NCBI RefSeq assembly: GCF_008932115.1
Contig: NZ_CP044543.1
Coordinates: 2,486,501-2,550,500, forward strand
Length of the DNA stretch: 64,000 bases
Direction of reading: 5' to 3'
Source of the DNA: Bradyrhizobium betae
Lineage (GTDB): Bacteria; Pseudomonadota; Alphaproteobacteria; Rhizobiales; Xanthobacteraceae
The notes beneath the pieces were generated by a model. That model made no database searches, was not told the DNA's origin, and was given only the letters and a program-made list of their open reading frames with translations. This document shows positions 42,529 through 51,210 of the stretch, piece after piece (position 1 is the stretch's first letter; every line of letters starts with the position of its first letter). The position numbers and the translations under genes were made by a program.

Positions 42529-43332
42529 TCAGACGAACTGGCACGACACCGAGCCGAACGCGCCGTAGTCGGCGTGGAAGGTGTCGCCGCGGCGGATATC
42601 CACCGGACGCGTGAACGATCCCGCCAGCACCACTTCGCCGGCGCCGAGATGTTCGTCGTGCGGCGCGAGGCGGTTGGCGAGCCAGGCGATGCCGTTGGCG
42701 GGATGATTGAGCACGCCGGCGGCAAGCCCGGTCTCCTCGACCTCGCCGTTACGGAACAACAGTGCGCCGATCCAGCGCAGATCCGCATCCAGCGGACGGA
42801 ACGGCCGGCCGCCGAGCACCAGCGCGGCGTTGGCGGCGTTGTCCGAGATCGTATCCATGACCTTTCGCGGCTTGCCCGTTTCGGGGTCGACGCGGTGCAT
42901 GCGCGTTTCCAGGATTTCCAGCGCGGGCGTGACATAGTCGGTGGCGTTGAGCACGTCGAAGATGGTGCAGTCCGGCCCGCGCAGCGGCGCCTTCAGCACG
43001 AAGGCGAGCTCGACCTCGATGCGCGGCGCATGGAAACGGTCGAACGGGATCGGCGTGGCATCGGCGTAGAACATGTCGGCGAACAGCACGCCGTAGTCGG
43101 GCTCGTTGATGCCGACCGCGTTCTGCATCGCCTTCGAGGTCAGGCCGATCTTGTGGCCCTTGATGACGCGGCCACGACCGAGCTGGAGCCTGGTCCAGGC
43201 GCGCTGGACGGCATAGGCATCCTCGATGCTGAAATCGGGATACTCTTTGGTAAACATCGTGATCAGCGTTTTGGTGCGCTCGGCCTCATCGAGCCGCGCG
43301 GCCAGGCGTTCGATCGTGGCGGTATCGAGCAT
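42529..43332 (-). CDS. hpaH: 2-oxo-hept-3-ene-1,7-dioate hydratase (HpaH-like)
   Basis: This 267-residue protein matches HpaH of homoprotocatechuate degradation in long blocks: [55 protein letters not shown] and [20 protein letters not shown]. It would hydrate a 2-oxo-enoate to the 4-hydroxy product that an aldolase then splits. No HpaI aldolase is in the window. The start is 2 bp downstream of the FAH-family gene's stop, in the same operon. Confidence 0.92.
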   Translation of the reverse strand: MLDTATIERLAARLDEAERTKTLITMFTKEYPDFSIEDAYAVQRAWTRLQLGRGRVIKGHKIGLTSKAMQNAVGINEPDYGVLFADMFYADATPIPFDRFHAPRIEVELAFVLKAPLRGPDCTIFDVLNATDYVTPALEILETRMHRVDPETGKPRKVMDTISDNAANAALVLGGRPFRPLDADLRWIGALLFRNGEVEETGLAAGVLNHPANGIAWLANRLAPHDEHLGAGEVVLAGSFTRPVDIRRGDTFHADYGAFGSVSCQFV

Positions 43333-43334
43333 GA

Positions 43335-44195
43335 TTACTGCTCCGCGGCGACGGTGTTGCGCAGCACGCCGATGCGCGACGATTCGACCTCGACCACGTC
43401 ACCGACCTTCAACCAGCGCGGCGGATCGAAGCGAACGCCGGCCCCCGTCGGCGTGCCCGTCACGATCATGTCGCCGGGCTTCAGTGTCGCGAAGGTCGAG
43501 AGATAAGAGATCAGATAGTCGAACGGAAACATCAGCCGTTCGGTCGTATCCTGCTGCCGCACCTCGCCGTTGACGCGCGTGATGATGTCATGAGGGCCGC
43601 GCGGATCGAGCTCGTCCGACGTGACGAGCCACGGGCCGATGCTGCCGGAGCGATCGAAATTCTTGCCTTGCGTGACGTTGAACTTGCCGTGGCGCAGCCA
43701 GTCGCGGACCGTGCCCTCGTTGCACAGGGTCATGCCGAAGATGTGCGACCACGCTTCCTCGCGCGGGATGTGGCGACCGCCCCGCCCGATCACGATGACG
43801 AGCTCGCCCTCGTAGTCGAGCTGCTCCGAGACCTTGGGCTTCTCCAGCGGCTGGCCGGAGCCCGTCATCGAGGACATGCTGCGCACGAACAGGCTGGGAT
43901 ATTTGGGCAGGTCGGAGCTGTCTTTATACTCCGCGTTGCGCTCGGCGTAGTTGACGCCGATGCACCAGAGCTTTTCGGGGGCGAGCACCGGCGGCAGCAG
44001 GATGAGCTTGTCCAGCGCGTAGTCGGGCTTCTGCCCGGCCGCCGCCTCCTGCGCATCGGCCAGCGCGTTGGCCGCGATCAGCGCCTTGACGTCGGAGAAG
44101 TCACGGCCGATCCGCCTGGTCAGGTCGACCACACCGCCTTCGACAGCGGCGCCGTAGCGCGGCTCTCCGTCCAAGAGATAGCTTACGAGTCGCAT
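43335..44195 (-). CDS. Fumarylacetoacetate hydrolase-family protein (HpaG-like isomerase/decarboxylase)
   Basis: This 286-residue protein is a single FAH domain preceded by the short N-terminal domain of the HpaG/COG0179 group. The blocks [36 protein letters not shown] (metal Glu ligands) and [20 protein letters not shown] are intact. Members isomerise or decarboxylate 2-hydroxy-dienedioates or hydrolyse acylpyruvates. Placed before an HpaH-like hydratase, it probably supplies its substrate. Confidence 0.93.
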   Translation of the reverse strand: MRLVSYLLDGEPRYGAAVEGGVVDLTRRIGRDFSDVKALIAANALADAQEAAAGQKPDYALDKLILLPPVLAPEKLWCIGVNYAERNAEYKDSSDLPKYPSLFVRSMSSMTGSGQPLEKPKVSEQLDYEGELVIVIGRGGRHIPREEAWSHIFGMTLCNEGTVRDWLRHGKFNVTQGKNFDRSGSIGPWLVTSDELDPRGPHDIITRVNGEVRQQDTTERLMFPFDYLISYLSTFATLKPGDMIVTGTPTGAGVRFDPPRWLKVGDVVEVESSRIGVLRNTVAAEQ

Positions 44196-44249
44196 GTCGG
44201 TTTCTCCAATGGACTTCAGGCACTGAGGGCGGCGCGATGCGCAGCTCGC

Positions 44250-44867
44250 TCAGTCCTTCGATTTGGGCGTCTGGAAGACGGTATTCAGCGTCACGATCTC
44301 GCCGAGGCTGGCGTAGCGCGGCCCGCCAATGCGCGCGATCGGATCGAGCGCCTTGGTCTCGACCTTGCCGTCGTTCACGAGACCGTCGCGCAGATGGAAC
44401 ATCACGACCTCGCCGACGATCAGCCGGCTCTTCGCGTCGCCGAATTCGAGGCACTGCCGGAAGCGGCACTCCATCGCGACGGGCGCCGCAGCCAATCGCG
44501 GCACCTTGATGCGCTCGCTCGCGAGCGTCTCCAGTCCGAGATGCTCGACCTCGCTCACCTCGGGCGGATGCTCGACGGAGCTGTCGTGCACCGCGGACAT
44601 TAGCGGGGTATCGGCGATGTGGATCACATATTCCTCGGTGTCGAGGATGTTGTGCGCGGTGTCCTTGTAGTTCGCGCCCTTGCGGCCGACGCTGATGGCG
44701 AGCATCGGCGGCTTCTGCGAGACGAAGGTGAAGGCGCTGAACGGCGCGAGGTTGAGCACGCCGGAGCGCGACAGGCTCGTCACCCAGGCGATCGGGCGCG
44801 GCACCACGATGCCGGTCATCAGCCGGTAGATGAGCTCCGCGCCGAGCTCGGTGGGGTCGATCCGCAT
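44250..44867 (-). CDS. Flavin reductase-like FMN-binding protein
   Basis: This 205-residue protein has the split-barrel flavin reductase domain: GIVVPRPIAWVTSLSRSGVL, LAPFSAFTFVSQKPPMLAIS and YVIHIADTPLM. It binds FMN and may supply reduced flavin to a monooxygenase or reduce an aromatic or quinone substrate itself. No oxygenase is in this operon, so its partner is missing or encoded elsewhere. It starts 2 bp downstream of the tctC-like stop. Confidence 0.9.
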   Translation of the reverse strand: MRIDPTELGAELIYRLMTGIVVPRPIAWVTSLSRSGVLNLAPFSAFTFVSQKPPMLAISVGRKGANYKDTAHNILDTEEYVIHIADTPLMSAVHDSSVEHPPEVSEVEHLGLETLASERIKVPRLAAAPVAMECRFRQCLEFGDAKSRLIVGEVVMFHLRDGLVNDGKVETKALDPIARIGGPRYASLGEIVTLNTVFQTPKSKD

Positions 44868-44869
44868 GC

Positions 44870-45835
44870 TCAGTCAGCCTTGATGTTGGCCTTGCGCACG
44901 ACCGGAGTCCACTTGGCGTCCTCGCGCTCGAGATAGGCCTTGAATTCGTCCGGCGTCATCGGGGTGGATTCCCCGCCGAGCTTTTCGAACTTGTCGATCA
45001 CGCTCGGGTTTTTCAGGATCGCGACCAGCGTTTCGTGCAGCTTGTCGATGACAGGCGCCGGCGTGCCCGCGGGCGCGAACAGGCCGGTGAAGGTCTGGCC
45101 ATCAAAGTCCTTGTAGCCGAGCTCGACGAAGGTCGGGACGTCAGGCAGCGACTTCAGGCGATGCGGGCTGGTGACTGCGAGCGCACGGAACAGGCCGGCC
45201 TTGATGTGCTGCAGGCTGACCGTGAGCTGGTCGAACGCGAACTGCACCTGACCGCCGAGCAGATCGTTGATCGCGGGCGCGTTGCCGCGATAGTGCGCGG
45301 TGACCCATTGCAGATCGAGGCTGGACTGCATCAGCTCGCTGAGCAGATGGTTGGTGGTGCCGGGCCCGGGCGAGGCCATGGTCAGCTTGCCGGGGTCGCG
45401 CTTGGCGAGCTCGATGAATTCCTTGAAAGTGTTGGCCTGAACCGACGGATGGACCTCGAGCACCAGCGGCGTCATCGAGATCGTCGAGATCGGCATGAAG
45501 TCCTTCTTCCAGCTATAGGCCTCGCGCTTGTTGATCTCGGTCGCGAACAGCACAGGGCCGTTGGCGCCGACGAACAGCGTGTAACCGTCGGGCGCGGACT
45601 TCGCGAAGGCTTCGCCCGCGATCATGCCGCCGGCGCCGGCCTTGTTCTCGATGATGAAGGGCTGACCGAGTTTTTCCTGGAGCTTGTCGGCGACGATGCG
45701 CGCCGCGCTGTCGACATTGCCGCCGGCCGGATAAGGCACGATCAGCTTGACGCTGCGCGCCGGCCATTGCTGAGCCGAAGCGGGCCCCGCGAGCATCGCG
45801 GTGACAGCAGCGATGGCAATCCCGATTAATCTCAT
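44870..45835 (-). CDS. Tripartite tricarboxylate transporter substrate-binding protein (TctC/Bug family)
   Basis: ATG 45835 (MRLIGIAIAAVTAMLAGPAS) gives 321 residues with a signal peptide cleaved after ASA. The Bug blocks VKLIVPYPAGGNVDSAARIV, IIENKAGAGGMIAGEAFAKS and DGYTLFVGANGP are clear. It captures a carboxylate in the periplasm. The TctA/TctB permease genes are not adjacent, as is common for orphan Bug proteins. It is first in the catabolic operon and divergent from the IclR gene, suggesting uptake of the operon's own substrate. Confidence 0.93.
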   Translation of the reverse strand: MRLIGIAIAAVTAMLAGPASAQQWPARSVKLIVPYPAGGNVDSAARIVADKLQEKLGQPFIIENKAGAGGMIAGEAFAKSAPDGYTLFVGANGPVLFATEINKREAYSWKKDFMPISTISMTPLVLEVHPSVQANTFKEFIELAKRDPGKLTMASPGPGTTNHLLSELMQSSLDLQWVTAHYRGNAPAINDLLGGQVQFAFDQLTVSLQHIKAGLFRALAVTSPHRLKSLPDVPTFVELGYKDFDGQTFTGLFAPAGTPAPVIDKLHETLVAILKNPSVIDKFEKLGGESTPMTPDEFKAYLEREDAKWTPVVRKANIKAD

Positions 45836-45954
45836 GTTAACCTCCCGACGGCGCTTCCAATTTCCATGCGAGTGCCCCGACGTCATGCAAGGCATCCCGA
45901 TGGGATCGCAATCTCCAGATGCGGGCTTTACCTGTCGAGTGAATTGTGGCGTTC

Positions 45955-45973
45955 TTGTCCATATTATGGACAA
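45955..45973. promoter_or_regulatory. Perfect 19-bp palindrome across the iclR-type start codon
   Basis: TTGTCCATATTATGGACAA is a perfect 9-1-9 palindrome. The ATG at 45966 is inside its right half. It lies between the divergent tctC-like and iclR-type genes, 119 bp from the tctC start. Symmetry, length and place suit an IclR-family operator for autoregulation. Confidence 0.72.
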
Positions 45974-46754
45974 GAGAGCTTTGTCAAAATCCGCGGTCGA
46001 ACCGCGACAAGGCGCGCAGGCAATCCGGCGCGCGCTCGCGGTGCTGCGCATTCTTGCCGCAGGCCGCGAAGACGGTGTGCCATTGGCCGAGGTCGTACGC
46101 GCAACCGGCCTCACCCGCCCGACCGTGCATCGCATCGTCCACGTGCTGATCGAGGAAGGCATCGTCGAGCGGCACGATCGAACCGGCCGCTATGCGATCG
46201 GCAACCAGGTGCCCGAGCTGGCGCTGGCGCGGGCGCGGCCGTCGCGGCTGCTGGTCGCCGCCAATCCGTCGCTGCGGCGCGCCTCCGCCGAGATCGGCGA
46301 CACGCTGTTCCTGACGATGCGGACCGGCAACGACACGCTCTGCGTCGATCGCAGGATTGGCGTCTATCCGATCCAGGTGCTGTCGATCGAGGTCGGCGCG
46401 CGCCGGCCGCTCGGCGTCAGCAGCGCCGGCGTCGCCATCCTCGCCGCGATGCCGGCGCCGGACGCGCGAAAAATCGTCGCAGCCAACGAGAAGAGATTCG
46501 AAGCCTACCAGACCGACGCGGCGTCGGTGATGAGCCAGGTCACGACGGCACGGAAGCGTGGATACAATATGAGGGAGATCGGCCTCGTGCAGGGCACCAA
46601 GTCGATCTCCACCTGGATCAAGACCCCGGACGGACAGCCGGCCGCGGCGATGACCGTCTCCGCCGTTCGAACGAGGCTCGGGCCAAGGCGCGAGCAGGAG
46701 GTCGCGGAGATCCTGCTGCGCGAGGCGCGGATCATCGAGCAGGCGATGCGCTAG
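45966..46754 (+). CDS. IclR family transcriptional regulator
   Basis: ATG 45966 gives 262 residues, but no ribosome site precedes it; TTG 45981, with AAGAGAG upstream, is an alternative that would place the palindrome fully in the leader. The winged helix reads GVPLAEVVRATGLTRPTVHR and LIEEGIVERHDRTGRYAIGN. The effector domain is complete, with VDRRIGVYPIQVLSIEVGAR and the late PDGQPAAAMTVSAVRTRL. Divergent from the six-gene catabolic operon, which it probably controls in response to a pathway carboxylate. Confidence 0.92.
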   Translation: MDKRALSKSAVEPRQGAQAIRRALAVLRILAAGREDGVPLAEVVRATGLTRPTVHRIVHVLIEEGIVERHDRTGRYAIGNQVPELALARARPSRLLVAANPSLRRASAEIGDTLFLTMRTGNDTLCVDRRIGVYPIQVLSIEVGARRPLGVSSAGVAILAAMPAPDARKIVAANEKRFEAYQTDAASVMSQVTTARKRGYNMREIGLVQGTKSISTWIKTPDGQPAAAMTVSAVRTRLGPRREQEVAEILLREARIIEQAMR

Positions 46755-46772
46755 CGCTACCGGTGCCGCTTC

Positions 46773-46917
46773 ACCTCGCCCCGCTTGCGGGGAGAGGTCG
46801 GAATTCAAGCAAAGCTTGAATTCCGGGTGAGGGGGAGTCTCCGCGAGTTCAACTCTCACCGTCTTCGCGGAAAGGGCCCCTCACCCCACCCCTCTCCCCG
46901 TAAGAACGGGGCGAGGG
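46773..46917. repeat. Dispersed palindromic repeat, family B, long copy
   Basis: The element begins ACCTCGCCCCGCTTGCGGGG and ends in CTCTCCCCGTAAGAACGGGG, with GAATTCAAGCAAAGCTTGAATTC as an internal palindrome and TCTCCGCGAGTTCAACTCTC in the middle. It fills most of the gap 46755-47010 between iclR-type and metY genes. Related copies are at 51676 and 59595. Confidence 0.85.
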
Positions 46918-47010
46918 AGCGCACCGTCTCCGGCGCTGTCAATGGGCTGACGTGGCCCGCCATTTTGTGGCACAAGGGCCGCCATCGCCGACCGACCAAC
47001 GAGGCCAAGC

Positions 47011-48306
47011 ATGCCCGCGCCGAAACCGCCTGCCTTCGAGACCCTGAGCCTGCATGCGGGCCAGCATCCGGATCCCGCGACCGGCGCCCGCGCGGTGCCG
47101 ATCTACCAGACCACGTCCTACGTGTTCCAGGATTCCGACCACGCCGCAGCGCTGTTCAATCTGGAACGCGCCGGCCACATCTATACGCGCATCTCCAATC
47201 CGACCACCGGCGTGCTGGAGGAGCGGCTCGCGGCGCTGGAGGGCGGTGTCGGCGCGATCTGCACCGCGAGCGGCATGGCCGCGCTGCATCTGGCCATCGC
47301 GACGCTGCTCAATGCCGGCGACCACATCTTGGCATCGAGCTCGCTCTATGGCGGCACCATCAACCTCTTGGCACACACGCTGCCGCGCTTCGGCATCACC
47401 ACCACCTTCGTGAAGCCGCGCGACCACGACGCGTTCCGCGCGGCGATCAAGCCCAACACGAAGCTCGTGATCGGCGAGACCATCGGCAATCCCGGCCTCG
47501 AAGTGCTCGACATCCCCAAGGTCGCAGCGATCGCGCATGACGCAAAGATTCCGCTGCTGATCGACAACACTTTTGCCACGCCCTATCTCAGCCGCCCGAT
47601 CGAGCTCGGGGCCGACATCGTGATGCATTCGGCGACCAAATGGATCGGCGGCCATGGCATCGCGATCGGTGGCGCCATCATCGACGGCGGCCGCTTCGAC
47701 TGGCGCGACTCCGGAAAGTTCGGCGTGCTGACCGAGCCCTATGGCGGCTATCACGGCATCGTCTTCGACGAGCAGTTCGGCACGGCCGCCTTCATCATCC
47801 GCGCGCGCACCGAGGGCCTGCGCGATTTCGGCGCCTGCCTGTCGCCGACCAACGCATTTCAGCTGCTGCAGGGCGTCGAGACGCTGGGCGTGCGCATGGA
47901 CCGCCACATCCAGAATACGCACCTCGTGCTGGAAGCCCTGAAATCGAACAAGGCGGTCGACTGGGTGCTGCATCCCTCGCTGGAGGACCACGCGGACTAT
48001 CAGCTGGCAAAGCAGCTGCTGCCGCGCGGCGCCGGCTCGATCGTCTCCTTCGGCATCAAGGGTGGGCGGCCCGCGGGACGCAAGTTCATCGAATCGCTGC
48101 GCATGATCAGCCATCTTGCCAATGTCGGCGACGCCAAGACGCTGGTGATCCATCCCGCCTCGACCACGCACCAGCAGATGGACGCCGAGCAGCTCAAGGC
48201 CGCCGGCATCGGCGAGGAGCTGGTGCGGCTGTCGGTCGGCATCGAGACCGCCTCCGACATCATCGACGATCTCTCCCAGGCGCTGCGCATCTCGCAAAAG
48301 GTTTGA
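47011..48306 (+). CDS. metY: O-acetylhomoserine sulfhydrylase (PLP-dependent)
   Basis: This 431-residue protein has the length and blocks of MetY: FETLSLHAGQHPDPATGARA, VPIYQTTSYVFQDSDHAAAL, YTRISNPTTGVLEERLAALE and the PLP lysine in MHSATKWIGGHG. It condenses O-acetylhomoserine with sulfide (or methanethiol) to homocysteine (or methionine). An alpha/beta hydrolase gene follows after 4 bp. No SAM-II-type riboswitch could be recognised in the leader. Confidence 0.95.
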   Translation: MPAPKPPAFETLSLHAGQHPDPATGARAVPIYQTTSYVFQDSDHAAALFNLERAGHIYTRISNPTTGVLEERLAALEGGVGAICTASGMAALHLAIATLLNAGDHILASSSLYGGTINLLAHTLPRFGITTTFVKPRDHDAFRAAIKPNTKLVIGETIGNPGLEVLDIPKVAAIAHDAKIPLLIDNTFATPYLSRPIELGADIVMHSATKWIGGHGIAIGGAIIDGGRFDWRDSGKFGVLTEPYGGYHGIVFDEQFGTAAFIIRARTEGLRDFGACLSPTNAFQLLQGVETLGVRMDRHIQNTHLVLEALKSNKAVDWVLHPSLEDHADYQLAKQLLPRGAGSIVSFGIKGGRPAGRKFIESLRMISHLANVGDAKTLVIHPASTTHQQMDAEQLKAAGIGEELVRLSVGIETASDIIDDLSQALRISQKV

Positions 48307-48310
48307 GACC

Positions 48311-49093
48311 ATGAAGCTCTCCGTCAACGGCGCCGAAGTGTTTGTCGCAACCGGTGGCCGCGAATTCGACAAGTCCCTGCCCGCGGTGGTCTTCATCCAC
48401 GGCGCCGGCTTCGACCGTTCGACCTGGGCGCTGCATACGCGCTGGTTCGCCCATCACGGCTTTGGCGTGCTGGCGCCTGACATGCCCGGCCACGGCCGTT
48501 CGGCCGGACCTTCGCTGTCAACCATCGCGGAGATGGCCGACTGGACAGCGGCATTGCTCGATGCCGCCGGCGTGCAGAAAGCGCACCTGATCGGCCACTC
48601 CATGGGATCGCTGATCTCGCTGGAGACCGCGGCGCGCCATCCGGACAAGGTCTCCGCATTGAGCCTGATCGGCACGGCCGCGACCATGACGGTCGGCCCC
48701 GACCTGCTCAAGGCCGCCGAGGCCAACTCGCAGGACGCCAACGATATGGTCTCGATCTGGGGCCTCGGCTTCAACGCCGAGCTCGGCGGCAGCCTTGCAC
48801 CGGGCCTGTGGATGCACGGCGGCGCGCAGGCGGTGCTGAAGCATTGCGAGCCGGGCGTCCTGTTCAAGGATCTGTCCGCCTGCAACGCCTACGCGAATGC
48901 GCTGACCGCTGCCGCGAGCGTGAAGGTGCCGACCACGCTCATCCTCGGTGAACGCGACATGATGACGCCGGCAAAGGCCGGCAAGGCGCTTGCGGCGGCG
49001 ATCCCGCATGCGAAGACCGTCGTGGTGCCGGGCGCGGGCCACATGATCATGGCCGAACGCCCGGATGAATTGCTGGTGGCGCTGAGGGGCTGA
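48311..49093 (+). CDS. Alpha/beta hydrolase
   Basis: This 260-residue protein has VVFIHGAGFDRSTWALHTRW (oxyanion region), LIGHSMGSLISLETAARHPD with the nucleophile Ser, LILGERDMMTP with the acid, and VPGAGHMIMAERPDELL with the His. It starts 4 bp after metY and is certainly co-transcribed. MetX-type acyltransferases share this fold, but this protein is too short and lacks the MetX signature, so it is not homoserine acetyltransferase. A role in thioester or sulfur chemistry is only suggested by position. Confidence 0.9.
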   Translation: MKLSVNGAEVFVATGGREFDKSLPAVVFIHGAGFDRSTWALHTRWFAHHGFGVLAPDMPGHGRSAGPSLSTIAEMADWTAALLDAAGVQKAHLIGHSMGSLISLETAARHPDKVSALSLIGTAATMTVGPDLLKAAEANSQDANDMVSIWGLGFNAELGGSLAPGLWMHGGAQAVLKHCEPGVLFKDLSACNAYANALTAAASVKVPTTLILGERDMMTPAKAGKALAAAIPHAKTVVVPGAGHMIMAERPDELLVALRG

Positions 49094-49099
49094 GTCCGC

Positions 49100-49597
49100 T
49101 CAGGACCCCGGCGTCCACTTCCAGACGATGTCGGAGACATTGACCGGCTTCGGGATCAGGCCAAGTTTTGCGAAACGATCGGCCACGGCCTGCTGGCTCT
49201 TGATCACGTCGGCGTCGAGCGGCACCACGCGATAGCTCGAGCGGTTGACGAAGCGCCTGATAGCCTCGATGTCGACGCCGGTCGCCTCGGCCTGCGCCTT
49301 GGCGACCTCCTCGTGATGGGCGTCCGCCCATACGCCTTCGGAGGCGAAGGTCGTGTTGAGCCTGGCCACCAGCGACGGATATTTCTCAACGAAGTCGGTG
49401 TTGGCGATGTAATAGGCGTCGATGCCGAGCGGCTTGAAGGCATTTTCGAGCGTCTGACGCTGGCGCACCGCCGGGAAGAAGCCGCCCTTCTGGGTGCCGA
49501 TGCGGATTTCCGCCGGCTTGTCTTCAGCGCGCGCAGGTGCGGCCAGGGCAGTTGCGAGGACGAGTGTCGTTGCGAGAATGTGTCGTCGGGTGATCAT
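49100..49597 (-). pseudogene. SsuA-like sulfonate-binding protein with a large in-frame internal deletion
   Basis: Only 165 residues remain. The N-terminus is normal: a Tat-like signal (MITRRHILATTLVLATALAA) and the first strand IRIGTQKGGFFPAVRQRQ. At about residues 57-61 (near 49415-49430) it jumps to DAYYIANTDFVEKYPSLVAR, which belongs to the last third of these proteins, and finishes normally with SDIVWKWTPGS. Sulfonate receptors have about 310-330 residues, so roughly 150 residues, most of both lobes, are missing without a frame loss. It is unlikely to bind ligand. It is downstream of a small gene and a Cys-rich leader peptide. Confidence 0.75.
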
Positions 49598-49618
49598 GAC
49601 GTTGCCCTTTCGGTGAGA

Positions 49619-49840
49619 TCAGTTGGCGAAGAGTTGCGAGTTCGCGCGTCCGCTCCGCTCGGCGAACACGGCGCGAGCGGCGCGCTCGGCCTCGCGCGCC
49701 GAGCGGAACTGGCGGCCTTCGAGACTATCGAACAGGCGCTCGGAGGAGAAGAAGCGGAAGCCGCGCTCGTCGCGTGTGATGATGCCGGCGGCGCGATCGT
49801 GGATCTCGATGATGTAGGCGTTGGACTGGGAGTGGGACAT
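49619..49840 (-). CDS. Small conserved-looking protein in a sulfur-type operon
   Basis: A 73-residue protein (MSHSQSNAYIIEIHDRAAGI) with the central RDERGFRFFSSERLFDSLEG and a C-terminal helix rich in Arg/Ala. No known domain. It starts 72 bp after the stop of the Cys-rich leader peptide and ends 21 bp before the SsuA-like gene on the same strand, so it is the first full gene behind the presumed attenuator. An imperfect CGCCG...CGGCG hairpin precedes its start. Confidence 0.65.
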   Translation of the reverse strand: MSHSQSNAYIIEIHDRAAGIITRDERGFRFFSSERLFDSLEGRQFRSAREAERAARAVFAERSGRANSQLFAN

Positions 49841-49912
49841 GGCTGCTCGTTCGCCGGGATATCGGCGCTTCCTGTCTGGAATCTTCGGTGTGAGTTTGCT
49901 GCTAGGACGCGG

Positions 49913-49963
49913 TCAGCAACAACAACAGGCGCCGGTGGCCGCCGAGAAACAGCGCCGCGTCAT
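49913..49963 (-). CDS. Cys-rich leader peptide (presumed cysteine-responsive attenuator)
   Basis: The frame reads MTRRCFSAATGACCCC and then TGA: 16 residues, five Cys, four of them in a row at the stop. A start at 49975 would add MQVC, with one further Cys. Such peptides precede sulfur-assimilation operons in Actinobacteria and some Proteobacteria and are thought to sense cysteine supply by ribosome slowing at the Cys run. Here it precedes the 73-residue gene and the SsuA-like remnant. Consecutive codons TGT TGT TGT TGC are very unlikely by chance. The remaining gap (49964-50234) shows no gene. Confidence 0.68.
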   Translation of the reverse strand: MTRRCFSAATGACCCC

Positions 49964-50234
49964 GCATACTTGCATGTCGCCGGAACTACGCTGGTGATCG
50001 TTTCTCATGTTGCGGCTTCGAGCTCGAGGAGCAGTTTCGATGCTGCAAATATCGAGCGATTGGCGCGATTGGTCAATGAAATGGCTATCCATATTTGGGA
50101 CTGGCGCGCTGGGGCGCTTCTCCCGCCGCAAGCACTGACAGACAGATTCATCTCGCGATGATTTCAACACGATCACGCGGCCGGCATGGTACGCTTCCGG
50201 CAGCCGGAAAGCAGATCATTTGGGAGGTTCAGGC

Positions 50235-50966
50235 ATGGCGGACGATCTGAAGGGGCGCACGGCTCTCGTCACCGGCGGCTCGCGCGGGATTGGCGCTGCC
50301 GTCTGTCGGGCGTTGGCCGATACAGGTGCGGCCGTGGCGATCAATTGCCGCGAACGGATCGGACAAGCCGAGCAACTGGCGGGCGAGATCGTCAAGCGGG
50401 GCGGTCGGGCGATCGTGGTTGCGGCCGACGTCTCACAGAGCGAGGCCGTGATGAACATGGTCGAGCGTGTCTCGGCCGGGCTCGGGCCGATCGACATCCT
50501 CGTCAACAATGCCGGCATCGCCATCACCCGCGGCGTCGACGATCTCACCGAGGACGATTTCGACCGGACGATTCTGGTCAATTTGAAATCCGCCTTCCTG
50601 TGCACGCAGGCGGTGCTGCCGTCGATGCGCGCGAGGAAGTGGGGTCGCATCGTCAACGTCTCCTCCGGAGCCGCGCGCGGCGCCGGCTCGATCGGCCCGC
50701 ATTACAATGCCTCCAAGGCTGGCATGGAAGGCCTCACGCGCGGTTACGCGGCGCGGCTGGTGAAGGAAGGCATCACCGTCAACGCGGTCGCACCATCGCT
50801 GATCGAGACCGACATGATGAGCGGACAACCCCAGCTCATCAGCCGCATCCCGCTCGGCCGCTTCGGCACGGCGGAAGAAGTGGCGAAAGCCGTGATGCTG
50901 CTGGTCGACAACGCCTACATGACCGGGCAGACGGTCGCGCTGAGCGGTGGGATGGCGTTCAATTAG
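50235..50966 (+). CDS. SDR-family oxidoreductase (3-oxoacyl-ACP reductase-like)
   Basis: ATG 50235 follows GGGAGG at 50222-50227 and gives 243 residues. The cofactor motif TALVTGGSRGIGAAV, the NNAG in ILVNNAGIAITRG, the catalytic Ser in IVNVSSGAARG and Tyr/Lys in YNASKAGMEGL are all present. FabG-like enzymes reduce 3-oxoacyl thioesters, but many relatives act on other alcohols; the substrate is unknown. It stands alone. Confidence 0.93.
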   Translation: MADDLKGRTALVTGGSRGIGAAVCRALADTGAAVAINCRERIGQAEQLAGEIVKRGGRAIVVAADVSQSEAVMNMVERVSAGLGPIDILVNNAGIAITRGVDDLTEDDFDRTILVNLKSAFLCTQAVLPSMRARKWGRIVNVSSGAARGAGSIGPHYNASKAGMEGLTRGYAARLVKEGITVNAVAPSLIETDMMSGQPQLISRIPLGRFGTAEEVAKAVMLLVDNAYMTGQTVALSGGMAFN

Positions 50967-51210
50967 AAGGCGAGCTCGAACGAACGCATGGCGAGGTGCA
51001 TTGCGTGCGGCGATTAGGGAGCGAAGGCTGATATCAAAGCGGATCCGAACGTGTGGATCGATGATCGCGACAGGATAATCGTGACAATGGCGAAAACAAT
51101 TGGCACGCCAACCTCTAGAATCTTGCGCGTCCGCCTCAATTCTCGCGGCAGCCGCCTAACCCCTAGCCGCCTTTCTCGAACGGCCCGCCAAATTCGTCAA
51201 GGCGATCGGC

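Noticed and set aside
46918..47010. SAM-type riboswitch before metY
   Set aside because: Small hairpins GGGC...GCCC and GCCA...TGGC occur, but the SAM-II or SAM/SAH core could not be matched. A covariance-model search would decide.
46939..48396. 485-codon antisense frame under metY
   Set aside because: MetY motifs are intact on the plus strand; shadow only.
48311..49093. Homoserine O-acetyltransferase (MetX) next to metY
   Set aside because: The alpha/beta hydrolase is about 100 residues too short and lacks MetX signature blocks.
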